Shown one piece after another: positions 25,262 through 33,599 of a stretch of 64,000 bases of DNA. The position numbers and the translations under genes were made by a program. This DNA is from Paenibacillus tyrphae. GTDB lineage: Bacteria; Bacillota; Bacilli; Paenibacillales; NBRC-103111. Each line of letters opens with the position of its first letter. The stretch's first letter is position 1. Under the pieces are notes generated by a model that saw nothing but the letters and a program-made list of their open reading frames with translations, made no database searches and was not told where the DNA came from. The stretch is from assembly GCF_000722545.1 (NCBI RefSeq), contig NZ_JNVM01000024.1:62001-126000 (forward strand), in the 5' to 3' direction.

Positions 25262-26686
25262 TTACCGACTCCGGTTAAACACCACCAGCTTCAGCTCCGT
25301 CAATTCCTCCACCGCGTACTTGATGCCTTCGCGTCCGACGCCGCTTTCTTTCACGCCACCGTAGGGCATGTGATCGAGCCGGAAAGTCGGAATGTCGTTG
25401 ATCATGACGCCGCCGACATGCAGCTTATCGATTGCGTTCATGGCGGTGTGCAGGTTGTCAGTATAAATCCCCGCTTGGAGCCCGTAGACGGAATGGTTGA
25501 CCCAGTCTACCGCCTCTTCCACCGAGCGGACCCTGTTGATCAGCACAATCGGAGCGAACACTTCCTTGCACGACACTTGTGCGTCAGGAGGAACGTTCAG
25601 CAGCACCGTAGGCGCAAGAGTCCCGCCTTCGGCCGTTCCGCCCAGCGCCACGCTTGCCCCCTGTTGCTCGGCTTCTTGAATCCATGCCACGGCCCGCTCC
25701 GTTTCCCGTTCGGAGATCATAGCGGACACGTCCGTATCCGCATCCAGCGGGTCTCCAAGCTTGAGCTGCTTGGCCGCTGCGACGAATTTTTCGACAAATT
25801 CGTCATACCTATCCTCCAGGACGTACACCCGCTGCAAGGAGATGCAGACTTGGCCTTGGAACGAGAAAGCGCCCGTCACACAGCGCGCAATAATGGAATC
25901 GATCCGGGCGTCGCTGTCCACGATAACCGCGGAGTTGGAGCCAAGCTCCAGCGTGACTCGCTTCAATCCGGCTTTCGCGCGGATGCTTTTGCCGACGGAC
26001 GGGCTTCCCGTGAACGTAATGACATCGACGCGGGGATCCTCGACGATTTTATCGCCGATGACTCTGCCGGCGCCGGTGACGACGTTCAGCGCGCCGGCCG
26101 GAAGTCCGGCTTCCATGAACAGCTCCGCGATGAAGAACGCGGATAACGGCGTCTGGCCCGCAGGCTTCAGGACGACGGTATTGCCCGCGGCAATGGCCGG
26201 GCCCAGCTTGTGAGCGACCAGATTCATCGGGAAATTGAACGGAGTGACCGCCCCGACCACGCCCAGCGGCTCTCTCACAGTATAAGCGAAGCGACCTTCC
26301 CCTCCGGGAACAGCGTCCATCGCCAGCGTTTCGCCGTGAATCCGCTTCGCTTCCTCGCCGGCCAGCTTATACGTTTGGATCGTCCGGTCCACCTCGATCA
26401 AAGCGGCTTTGATCGGCTTAGCGGCTTCCAGCGCGATGAGGCGGGCCGCTTCTTCGCGGCGCTGTTCCAGCAGGCGGGACACGGTTTCCAGAATACGGGC
26501 CCGTTGGTGGGCCGGCATGCTTCGCATGACTGGCTTGCAGCGGACCGCCGCTTCGATCGCCAGTTCGGTCTCAGTGAGGTCAGCCGAAGCGATTTCGGCC
26601 AGCTTCTCTTTGGAGTACGGCGAGTACAGCGGGGTGTAGTTTTTCGTCTCAACCCAAGTTCCGTCGATGAATGCATGCTTTTTCAT
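25262..26686 (-). CDS. Aldehyde dehydrogenase, probable succinate-semialdehyde dehydrogenase
   Basis: A 474-residue NAD(P)-dependent aldehyde dehydrogenase. Key parts are present: VTPFNFPMNLVAHK (cofactor Asn region), TFTGSPSVGKSI (nucleotide loop), the general-base Glu in TLELGSNSAV and the catalytic Cys in GQVCIS. Sequence alone does not fix the substrate; related enzymes act on lactaldehyde, glyceraldehyde or succinate semialdehyde. Its place directly after gabT, 30 bp apart, makes oxidation of succinate semialdehyde to succinate the best guess. It is the last gene of the operon. Confidence 0.85.
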   Translation of the reverse strand: MKKHAFIDGTWVETKNYTPLYSPYSKEKLAEIASADLTETELAIEAAVRCKPVMRSMPAHQRARILETVSRLLEQRREEAARLIALEAAKPIKAALIEVDRTIQTYKLAGEEAKRIHGETLAMDAVPGGEGRFAYTVREPLGVVGAVTPFNFPMNLVAHKLGPAIAAGNTVVLKPAGQTPLSAFFIAELFMEAGLPAGALNVVTGAGRVIGDKIVEDPRVDVITFTGSPSVGKSIRAKAGLKRVTLELGSNSAVIVDSDARIDSIIARCVTGAFSFQGQVCISLQRVYVLEDRYDEFVEKFVAAAKQLKLGDPLDADTDVSAMISERETERAVAWIQEAEQQGASVALGGTAEGGTLAPTVLLNVPPDAQVSCKEVFAPIVLINRVRSVEEAVDWVNHSVYGLQAGIYTDNLHTAMNAIDKLHVGGVMINDIPTFRLDHMPYGGVKESGVGREGIKYAVEELTELKLVVFNRSR

Positions 26687-26716
26687 GAAGTAAATCCGCC
26701 TCCTTATGCGATACGA

Positions 26717-28087
26717 TCAGTCCGCCTTACCCGCGCCGGCTGATACGGCGCTCAGCTCTGCCATGGCCTCGCTGATAATGTCGAGCCCTTCTTGCAGCTG
26801 CTCCTCCGTAATGACCAGCGGGGTCAAGAAACGGACAATATTGCTGTGGACTCCTGCGCCGAGCAGGACCACTCCTTTTCGATAACAAGCTTGCAGCAAA
26901 GCTGCAACGAACTCTTTCGCCGGCTTGCCGGTATCCGGATCGACGAACTCTACGGCGCACATCGCGCCTAAGCCGCGAATGTCTCCGATGATTTTAAACT
27001 CATCCTGCAGCTTGTGAAAATGATTGCGGATCGTTTCGCCGATGACGCGCGATTTTCCCGGGAGGTCTTCGCGCTGCATCATCTCGATCACGGTCAAAGC
27101 CGCGGCGCAGCCGAGCGGGCTTCCGCCATAGGTTCCGCCGATTTCGCCCGGGTTCGGGGCGTCCATGATCTCCGCTTTACCAACGACGGCGCTGATCGGA
27201 AGACCTGCGGCGATCGATTTGGAAAGCGTGATAAGGTCCGGCTCGATATCGAACAGCGTCGAAGCGAACATTTCTCCGGTCCGGCCGAAGCCGGTCTGAA
27301 TCTCATCGGCAATAAACAAGATACCATGCTTCTTGCAAATCTGAAAGACGCCCTGCACAAACGATTTTGGCGGAACGATGAAGCCTCCCTCGCCCTGCAC
27401 CGGCTCCATAATGACCGCCGCCAGCTCTTCCGGGGCGACCTCGGTCAGCAGAAAATCCTCGAACTGCTTCAGGCAAAAGTCCCCGTACTCTTCTTCGGTC
27501 ATCGATGCGGGACGTTGGTACGGATACGGAAAAGGCGCTTTATAAATTGCCGGGGCATACGGCCCCATTTGGTATTTGTACGGCTTCACTTTGCTCGTCA
27601 AGGACATGCCGAGCAGGGTACGGCCGTGGAAGCCGCGGGTGAACGAGACGATACCCGTTTTGCCCGTATATTTCCGGGCGATCTTCACCGCGTTCTCAAC
27701 CGCCTCCGCGCCGCTGTTCAAGAGCACGGTTTTCTTCGCAAAATCGCCCGGGGTGATCTCGGCGAGCTTTTCCGACAAAGCCACATAAGGTTCATACATC
27801 CCCACATGGAAGCACGTATGAATGTACTTTTCCGCCTGCGCCTTGATGGCGTTTACGACTTCGGCCGGGCTGTGGCCCGTATTGATGGTGCCGATCGCGC
27901 CGACGAAGTCCAGGAACACGTTGCCGTCCACATCGTACAGCAGCGCCCCCTGCGCTCTCTCGACAAACAAAGGATGGTTATTGCCGACTCCCTTGGATAC
28001 CGTTTGCTGTCTGCGCTCCAGAAGCGCTTTTGTCTTCGCTCCCGGCAATTCGGCTGCAACCGATACGAATTTACGTTGGGCTGTCAT
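26717..28087 (-). CDS. gabT: 4-aminobutyrate aminotransferase
   Basis: A 456-residue class III PLP aminotransferase that moves the amino group of GABA to 2-oxoglutarate, giving succinate semialdehyde and glutamate. It shows LLNSGAEAVENAVKIAR (phosphate-binding region), FIADEIQTGFGRTG (Asp contacting the PLP ring nitrogen) and the Schiff-base Lys in LSKSIAAGLP. Length and N terminus agree with GabT. The order yodQ-gabT-aldehyde dehydrogenase supplies GABA from 4-acetamidobutyrate and removes the product. Confidence 0.92.
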   Translation of the reverse strand: MTAQRKFVSVAAELPGAKTKALLERRQQTVSKGVGNNHPLFVERAQGALLYDVDGNVFLDFVGAIGTINTGHSPAEVVNAIKAQAEKYIHTCFHVGMYEPYVALSEKLAEITPGDFAKKTVLLNSGAEAVENAVKIARKYTGKTGIVSFTRGFHGRTLLGMSLTSKVKPYKYQMGPYAPAIYKAPFPYPYQRPASMTEEEYGDFCLKQFEDFLLTEVAPEELAAVIMEPVQGEGGFIVPPKSFVQGVFQICKKHGILFIADEIQTGFGRTGEMFASTLFDIEPDLITLSKSIAAGLPISAVVGKAEIMDAPNPGEIGGTYGGSPLGCAAALTVIEMMQREDLPGKSRVIGETIRNHFHKLQDEFKIIGDIRGLGAMCAVEFVDPDTGKPAKEFVAALLQACYRKGVVLLGAGVHSNIVRFLTPLVITEEQLQEGLDIISEAMAELSAVSAGAGKAD

Positions 28088-28167
28088 TGGGTTGTTCCCC
28101 TTTCGGCTTGAAAATAAACATGAGAGATGAGGTCCCTTACCTTACCGTACCGCAAAAAAACGCCAGT

Positions 28168-29445
28168 TTAACCGTTCGTTTCGTCCAGTCCGCACCATTG
28201 GATAAGCGTCAAAGCAATGATTTCCGCAGCTTCCGTCACTTTTTCCAGCTCGATATATTCGTTCGGGTAATGAGCGACCTCCGTAACCCCCGGCCCGAAC
28301 ACGATAGCAGGCGTCTTGCCCGCTTGGGTCAGCAGGCCGCCGTCGGTTCCCCACGGGGACGCTTCGATGACCGGCTCCGTCCCGGCGACCTTGCGGTACT
28401 GCTCCGTCAAGGTGTGCATGAGCTCGTGCTCCATGTCCATCGACCCGGGAATCCAGCGGGCGCCGAACCATTCCAACACGGGAGCGTGCTCCTTGAACCA
28501 CGGGTCCTGCTCGGCAAGCCGCTCCAGCCACTGCTCCATCTCCAGCTTCGCTTCCTCGATCGTTTCTTCAGGCGAGACGCCCATCCGACCTTCTAAGCGA
28601 ACGAGATCGGGAACCGAGGACGGCCAGTTGCCGCCTTGGATGACCCCGATGTTGATCGGGATCGGAATCGGGGTATTTTGATAAAGCGGATCGGTGATCC
28701 GGGCGTTGCGCCTCTCCTCCAGCGCTTGAATGTGGCGGATGACGAGCATGCTTTTCTCGATGGCGCTGACTCCCTCATACCGGGTACCGCCGTGCGCCGC
28801 TCGGCCCTTCACTTGAATCCGAAACCACATCGAGCCCTGCTGCTTCGGAAAAATACGCATATTCGTCGGCTCCGGGATGATTGCCGCGTCGGCCTGGTAG
28901 CCCCGCATCACGGTCGCGAGCGTGCCAGCCCCGCCGCTTTCCTCCTCGACGACGCTCTGAAAGATGACGTCGCCTTTCAATCGGAGACCCAGCCCTTGAA
29001 TCGCTTGGATCGCCAGCAGCAGCGAGACGTTGCCGCCTTTCATGTCCGTGACGCCGCGGCCGTACATTTTGCCGTCCCGGATTGCACCGCTGTACGGATC
29101 GTCCGACCACTGCTCGCGCTCCCCCTCCGGGACGACGTCGATATGGCCGTTCAGAATGATCGACTTGCCGCCACCGGACCCGCGCAGAATGCCGACCACA
29201 TTCGGGCAGTTATCGAAATCCGGCCGCGAGGAGCAAAAGTACGGATGCTTCTTCAAAGCTTCCCCGTCCAGCTCCCATACGTCGACCTCTAAGCCCATCT
29301 GCTGCAGCTTCTCGGCGACCAAAGCCTGCGCCGGCGCTTCATGGCCCTGCGTGCTTGGCACCTGCACCAGCCGCTGCAGGAAGGCCATACCTTCCTCGCT
29401 GTTCGTGCGCATCCACTGCTTAATCCGTGCTTGGAGCTCTGACAT
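28168..29445 (-). CDS. yodQ: M20-family amidohydrolase YodQ, probable deacetylase
   Basis: A 425-residue metallo-hydrolase of the ArgE/DapE family. Metal ligands are visible: His in ILNGHIDVVPEGE, bridging Asp in GRGVTDMKGG, the catalytic Glu pair in SVVEEESGGAGT and a C-terminal His in EVAHYPNEY. It corresponds to YodQ in the kamA cluster of B. subtilis. The proposed role is deacetylation of an acetamido intermediate of the beta-lysine route, most simply 4-acetamidobutyrate to GABA, because gabT comes next. The gap to the thiolase gene, about 207 bp, holds a palindromic element. Confidence 0.87.
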   Translation of the reverse strand: MSELQARIKQWMRTNSEEGMAFLQRLVQVPSTQGHEAPAQALVAEKLQQMGLEVDVWELDGEALKKHPYFCSSRPDFDNCPNVVGILRGSGGGKSIILNGHIDVVPEGEREQWSDDPYSGAIRDGKMYGRGVTDMKGGNVSLLLAIQAIQGLGLRLKGDVIFQSVVEEESGGAGTLATVMRGYQADAAIIPEPTNMRIFPKQQGSMWFRIQVKGRAAHGGTRYEGVSAIEKSMLVIRHIQALEERRNARITDPLYQNTPIPIPINIGVIQGGNWPSSVPDLVRLEGRMGVSPEETIEEAKLEMEQWLERLAEQDPWFKEHAPVLEWFGARWIPGSMDMEHELMHTLTEQYRKVAGTEPVIEASPWGTDGGLLTQAGKTPAIVFGPGVTEVAHYPNEYIELEKVTEAAEIIALTLIQWCGLDETNG

Positions 29446-29493
29446 GTTACTCCTCCTTGTGCGCAGATAAGGTGAAAAGGAGAGTGCTGTGCG

Positions 29494-29605
29494 TGCGGAT
29501 CATTCTTCCGATCGCTCTTGTCCCCGGATTCTTTCATTCAATAACCCATTTAGAGGTTAGAATCCGGAGACAAAGGCGACCGCTGCGCTTCTCCAGAATG
29601 ATTCC
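29494..29605. repeat. Palindromic element between the thiolase and yodQ genes
   Basis: About 112 bp form a nested imperfect palindrome. Outer arms are GGATCATTCT and AGAATGATTCC; inner arms are TGTCCCCGGATTCT and AGAATCCGGAGACA. The right half contains GACAAAGGCGACCGCT, close to a segment of the repeats at 11.9 and 39.3 kb. It looks like a member or relative of the same family and would give a long hairpin inside the operon mRNA. Confidence 0.6.
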
Positions 29606-29652
29606 GCTCGCTCCGCTCCTCATTTCACCGAACCCCCAAAAATATCAACCCT

Positions 29653-30840
29653 CTACGCCTCGCTCACGTTCTCGTAGATCACGGCAATGCCCATGCCACC
29701 GGCCATGCACAGCGTCACCATGCCGTACTTCACGCCGGACCGCAGCATTTCGTGCATCAGCGTCACGGTCAGCTTCGCTCCGGTAGCGCCTACCGGATGC
29801 CCCAGCGCAATCGCGCCGCCGTTGACGTTGACACGCTCCGGGTTCAGCTTCAGCTCGCGGATGACGGCCAGGGCTTGCGCGGCGAACGCTTCGTTCAGCT
29901 CGATCAGCCCGATATCGTTGAGCGTCAGCCCCGCCTTGTGCAGCGCCTTATGGACGGCGGGCACCGGCCCGATGCCCATCACGCCCGGATCGACTCCGGC
30001 GCTGGCGAACGCCTTGACCTTGAGCAGCGGCTTGATGCCCGCCCGCTCCGCTTTGCTGCGGGACAGGAGCAGCAAAGCGGCTGCGCCGTCGTTCATCGGG
30101 CAGGCGTTGCCTGCGGTGATGGTGCCGCCTTGCTTGAAGACAGCAGGCAGCTTGGCGAGCTTCGCCAGCTCGATATCTTCCCGCAGCGACTCGTCGCGAT
30201 CGAAGAGCCGGACGCCTTGCCGCTCCTGCAGCTCCAGCGGCACGATTTCGTCGTTGAACCGCCTGCTGCGGACCGCGTCGGCCGCCTTCCGGTGGCTTTC
30301 GAAGGCAAACCGGTCCTGCTCTTCCCGTGAAATGCCGTACTGCTCGGCTAACCGCTCCGCGGTCATGCCCATATGCTCGTTCCCCAACGAGCAGGTCAGC
30401 CCGTCGGCGAGCAGCGCATCCTCCATCGCGACATGGCCGAACTTCGTGCCCCAGCGGTTTCGGACCAAATAAGGCACGTTGCTCATGCTTTCCACGCCGC
30501 CCGCAATGACGGCTTCCTCTTGCCCCGCCGCAATCGCCAGCGCCGCGCTTGTGATTGCCTTGAGGCCCGAGCCGCACGCTTTAATGACAACGTGACCCGG
30601 CACCGTTAGCGGAAAGCCGGCCCGCTGCGAGCTGATTCGCGCCGAATTGAGCCCTCCGCCGTGCACATAGCCGTGGCCGAAAATAATTTCGCCCACCTCT
30701 TCCTTCGGCAGCGCCGTTTTTGCCATCAGGCCCGTCAGCACTTGACGCCCCAGCTCGGTGGCCGGCACATCCCGCAGCGACTTGCCGAAAGCTCCGACCG
30801 CCGTGCGGACTCCCGTCGCGATAACGACTTCATTCATCAC
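29653..30840 (-). CDS. Acetyl-CoA acyltransferase (thiolase)
   Basis: A 395-residue thiolase with the nucleophilic Cys in VIKACGSGLKAI, the catalytic His in ALGHPVGATGAK and the second Cys in LCMAGGMG. Most such genes are annotated acetoacetyl-CoA thiolase. In this operon it can cleave 3-oxo-6-acetamidohexanoyl-CoA to acetyl-CoA and 4-acetamidobutyryl-CoA, linking the CoA-transferase to YodQ. The B. subtilis kam cluster lacks a thiolase gene in this position as far as I recall, so this operon looks more complete. The substrate is inferred from context. Confidence 0.9.
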   Translation of the reverse strand: MMNEVVIATGVRTAVGAFGKSLRDVPATELGRQVLTGLMAKTALPKEEVGEIIFGHGYVHGGGLNSARISSQRAGFPLTVPGHVVIKACGSGLKAITSAALAIAAGQEEAVIAGGVESMSNVPYLVRNRWGTKFGHVAMEDALLADGLTCSLGNEHMGMTAERLAEQYGISREEQDRFAFESHRKAADAVRSRRFNDEIVPLELQERQGVRLFDRDESLREDIELAKLAKLPAVFKQGGTITAGNACPMNDGAAALLLLSRSKAERAGIKPLLKVKAFASAGVDPGVMGIGPVPAVHKALHKAGLTLNDIGLIELNEAFAAQALAVIRELKLNPERVNVNGGAIALGHPVGATGAKLTVTLMHEMLRSGVKYGMVTLCMAGGMGIAVIYENVSEA

Positions 30841-30852
30841 GGATTGCCTCCC

Positions 30853-31518
30853 TTATTGGATCGTGGACACGACGGACGGAACGATCAATTCCGCTGCCGT
30901 CTGCCGGATGACATCTTCTGCTGTATAGGGGGCCATCACTTCCCGCAAAACAAGTCCTTCGTCCGTCACTTCCATCACAGCCATTTCGGTAATGATCATA
31001 TCCACGCAGTGCGGCGCGGTTAAAGGCAGCGAGCACTGCTTCAATATTTTCGACTCGCCCTGCTTGTTCGTGTGATTCATCAGCACGATGACCTTGCGCG
31101 ACTTTTGCGCCAGCTCCATCGCTCCGCCCATGCCGGGCACCCGTTTGCCGGGAACGATCCAGTTCGCCAAATCCCCGTTCTGGCTCACTTCGAGCGCACC
31201 CAGAATTGTGATGTCCACATAGCCGCGGCGAATGATCCCGAACGCCGTCGCGCTGTCGAAATACGATGCGCCCGGCACGATGGTCACCGGAAAGCCTCCG
31301 GCATTGCACAGCGCGGGATCTTCGCTCCCCTTGGCCGGGCTCGGACCGGTGCCCAGAATGCCGTTCTCCGCATGAAAAAACACTTGGTTCTCCGGCGGCA
31401 CATAATTGGCCACCAAGGTCGGAATCCCGATGCCGAGATTTACGAGCATCCCGTCTTGAATCTCCTGCGCCGCCCGCCGGGCGATCCGGTAACGGCTGTC
31501 TTCTACTCCCACGCCCAT
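30853..31518 (-). CDS. yodR: 3-oxoacid CoA-transferase subunit B (YodR)
   Basis: About 221 residues from ATG 31518; a longer frame to 31581 runs far into the upstream subunit gene and is not favoured. The catalytic Glu lies in the family motif HAENGILGTGP, and GIGIPTLVANYVP precedes it. The gene overlaps the end of subunit A by about 16 bp, the usual sign of two co-translated subunits. With YodS it should transfer CoA to the 3-oxo acid made by the YodT aminotransferase. Acetoacetate is the classical substrate of the family. Confidence 0.9.
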   Translation of the reverse strand: MGVGVEDSRYRIARRAAQEIQDGMLVNLGIGIPTLVANYVPPENQVFFHAENGILGTGPSPAKGSEDPALCNAGGFPVTIVPGASYFDSATAFGIIRRGYVDITILGALEVSQNGDLANWIVPGKRVPGMGGAMELAQKSRKVIVLMNHTNKQGESKILKQCSLPLTAPHCVDMIITEMAVMEVTDEGLVLREVMAPYTAEDVIRQTAAELIVPSVVSTIQ

Positions 31519-32198
31519 GTCCAGTTCACTCCTTGACTCGGTATGACCATATCGACATAAATCCCCGGGGTGACGATGCATTCCGGGTCCAATTCGCCGA
31601 GCGGCACGATTTCGTCTACCTCGGCAATGGTGTAATCTCCGGCCATCGCGACGAGCGGATTGAAATTGCGGGCGCTTTTGTCATAGATCAAGTTGCCGTA
31701 CGGATCGGCCTTCTGTGCGTGCACGATGCTGACCTCGGCGGTCAGCGCCGTCTCGATCAAATACGGCTTGCCATCCAGCACGATCTGCTGCTTGCCCTCT
31801 TCGGCAATCGTACCGATGCCGACATCGACGAAGATGCCGCCCAAGCCAACGCCTCCGGCGCGGATGCGTTCGGCCAGCGTCCCTTGCGGGCTGAACTCCA
31901 CCTCAAGCACGCCCTCGTTCATGAACCGGCCAGCGTTTGGATTGGAGCCGATGTGCGAAACGATGACCTTCCTGGCCCGGCCCGCCGTGATCAGCCTCCC
32001 GATGCCGATATCCGGGAACGCGCAGTCGTTGCCGATCAGAACAAGATCGCGTATGCCTTTATCCAACATGCCTTGGCACAATGACGGAGGATTGCCCACG
32101 CCTCCGAAGCCCCCGTACATCAGGGTCATCCCGTCGCGTATGTGTTGAAGCGCGTCCTCCAGCCCGGCGACCTTGCTTCGCTTTTTTACAAGCTCCAT
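31503..32198 (-). CDS. yodS: 3-oxoacid CoA-transferase subunit A (YodS)
   Basis: 231 residues with the subunit A glycine-rich CoA-binding motif GGFGGVGNPPSLC near residue 30 and FSPQGTLAERIRAGG near residue 110. It lies 11 bp downstream of yodT and overlaps the subunit B gene. Together they match YodS/YodR of the B. subtilis kamA cluster and the acetoacetate CoA-transferase AtoDA family. Confidence 0.91.
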   Translation of the reverse strand: MELVKKRSKVAGLEDALQHIRDGMTLMYGGFGGVGNPPSLCQGMLDKGIRDLVLIGNDCAFPDIGIGRLITAGRARKVIVSHIGSNPNAGRFMNEGVLEVEFSPQGTLAERIRAGGVGLGGIFVDVGIGTIAEEGKQQIVLDGKPYLIETALTAEVSIVHAQKADPYGNLIYDKSARNFNPLVAMAGDYTIAEVDEIVPLGELDPECIVTPGIYVDMVIPSQGVNWTWAWE

Positions 32199-32209
32199 GC
32201 GTCTTCCCC

Positions 32210-33574
32210 CTATACCGCCGCTTTATTCAAATGACCTTCCGTCCGCAGTTCCTCTTGCACTTCGAAAATACTATTTTCCAATATACTTACTAGGCTATCG
32301 ATTTGTTCTCGGGTGATAATTAATGGCGGAGAGACGATAATCGCGTCTCCGGCCGCTCCGTCGATGCCTCCCGATGCCGGGTACAAGAGCAGTCCTTTGT
32401 CAAAAGCACGCTTGATGACCCGAGCCGTCACGCCGAGCGATAGCGGGAAAATCCCCTTCGTCCGTACATCTGGCACGAACTCCAATCCGAGCAGCATCCC
32501 TTTGCCCCGCACGTCACCTACGATATCCAATCGCTTGGCCATCTCCTGCAGCTTGCCGAGAAGATACTCGCCGTTCACTTCGGCTGCGCGAACCAAATCG
32601 TGCTTTTCCATATAGTCCAGCACGGCCAGGCAGACGGCGGCGGATTGCGGATTGGCGCTGTACGTGTGGCCCGCCATGATCGACTTGGACCCTTTCAGAA
32701 TCGGCTCCATCACCTTGTCGCTGACCAGCGTCGCCGCCATTGGCGTGTAGCCTGCGCTCATGCCTTTACCCAAAGCGACGATGTCCGGGGTGACCTCCCA
32801 ATGCTCGCTGCCGAACTTCTTGCCGGTTCTTCCGAGCCCCGTCATCACCTCGTCCGCGATGAAGAGAATATCGTATTTGTCGCAGATGCGCTTGATTTCC
32901 TGATAATATCCCTCCGGCGGCGTTACCGCTCCTCCCGAAGCGCCGATGATCGGCTCGGCGATAAATCCGGCGATATGCTCCGGCCCGATGCGCAGAATCG
33001 ACGTTTCCAGCTCCTGCGCGCATTTCATGCCGCAGCCGGGATGCGCTTCCTTCAGCGGACAGCGGTAGCAGTACGGCGCAGAGACGGACGGGTAATCCTC
33101 GAGCAGCGGGATGAACCGCTTGCGCCGCAAAATATTGCCGGACATGGACAAAGCGCCCATCGTAATGCCGTGATAGCTCATCCAGCGGGAGATGAAGCGG
33201 TTTTTGCGGTCGCGGCCTTTCTCCTGCCAATGCTGGATCGCAATCTTCATCGCCGTCTCCGTCGCTTCCGAGCCGCTGTTGACGAAAAAGGACCAGTTCC
33301 AGCGCCCCTCGGACCATTCGCTTAACCGGCGCGCAAGCTCTTCGGCAGGCTCGCTCGTAAACTGGGCGCGGTACGCAAACGATACTTTTTCCGCCTGCGC
33401 CTTCATCGCTTCGACGATTTCCGGCACCCCGTGGCCGATGCTCGCCGTTACCGCCCCGGAACAGCCGTCGATATACGTTTTGCCGTCCGTATCATAGAGA
33501 TAAATTCCTTTTCCGCTGGCCACCGTAGGATAGTTGTAGTCCAGAATCGGTTTGATCAAATGTGTATCCGTCAT
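32210..33574 (-). CDS. yodT: Class III aminotransferase YodT
   Basis: A 454-residue PLP enzyme with FVNSGSEATETAMKIA, the ring-nitrogen Asp in LFIADEVMTGLGRTG and the PLP Lys in ALGKGMSAGYTP. It is a paralogue of gabT in the same operon but is more like the omega-amino-acid transaminases, and it matches YodT. The proposed reaction is removal of the 3-amino group of N6-acetyl-beta-lysine to give the 3-oxo acid, which then meets the CoA-transferase encoded next. A second aminotransferase in the operon explains the need to recycle glutamate. Confidence 0.9.
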   Translation of the reverse strand: MTDTHLIKPILDYNYPTVASGKGIYLYDTDGKTYIDGCSGAVTASIGHGVPEIVEAMKAQAEKVSFAYRAQFTSEPAEELARRLSEWSEGRWNWSFFVNSGSEATETAMKIAIQHWQEKGRDRKNRFISRWMSYHGITMGALSMSGNILRRKRFIPLLEDYPSVSAPYCYRCPLKEAHPGCGMKCAQELETSILRIGPEHIAGFIAEPIIGASGGAVTPPEGYYQEIKRICDKYDILFIADEVMTGLGRTGKKFGSEHWEVTPDIVALGKGMSAGYTPMAATLVSDKVMEPILKGSKSIMAGHTYSANPQSAAVCLAVLDYMEKHDLVRAAEVNGEYLLGKLQEMAKRLDIVGDVRGKGMLLGLEFVPDVRTKGIFPLSLGVTARVIKRAFDKGLLLYPASGGIDGAAGDAIIVSPPLIITREQIDSLVSILENSIFEVQEELRTEGHLNKAAV

Positions 33575-33599
33575 GTCGGTTCCCCTCTTTACGCTTGTG

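Noticed and set aside
27014..28111. 365-codon plus-strand frame opposite gabT.
   Set aside because: It is antisense to a clear enzyme gene; such long mirror frames are common in GC-richer coding DNA.
28148..28165. TGGCG followed by a T run and GC on the minus strand upstream of gabT, like a sigma-54 promoter.
   Set aside because: The GG-to-GC distance is one base short of the strict sigma-54 spacing, and it sits at the yodQ end of the gap, downstream of the gabT start in the wrong place for that gene.
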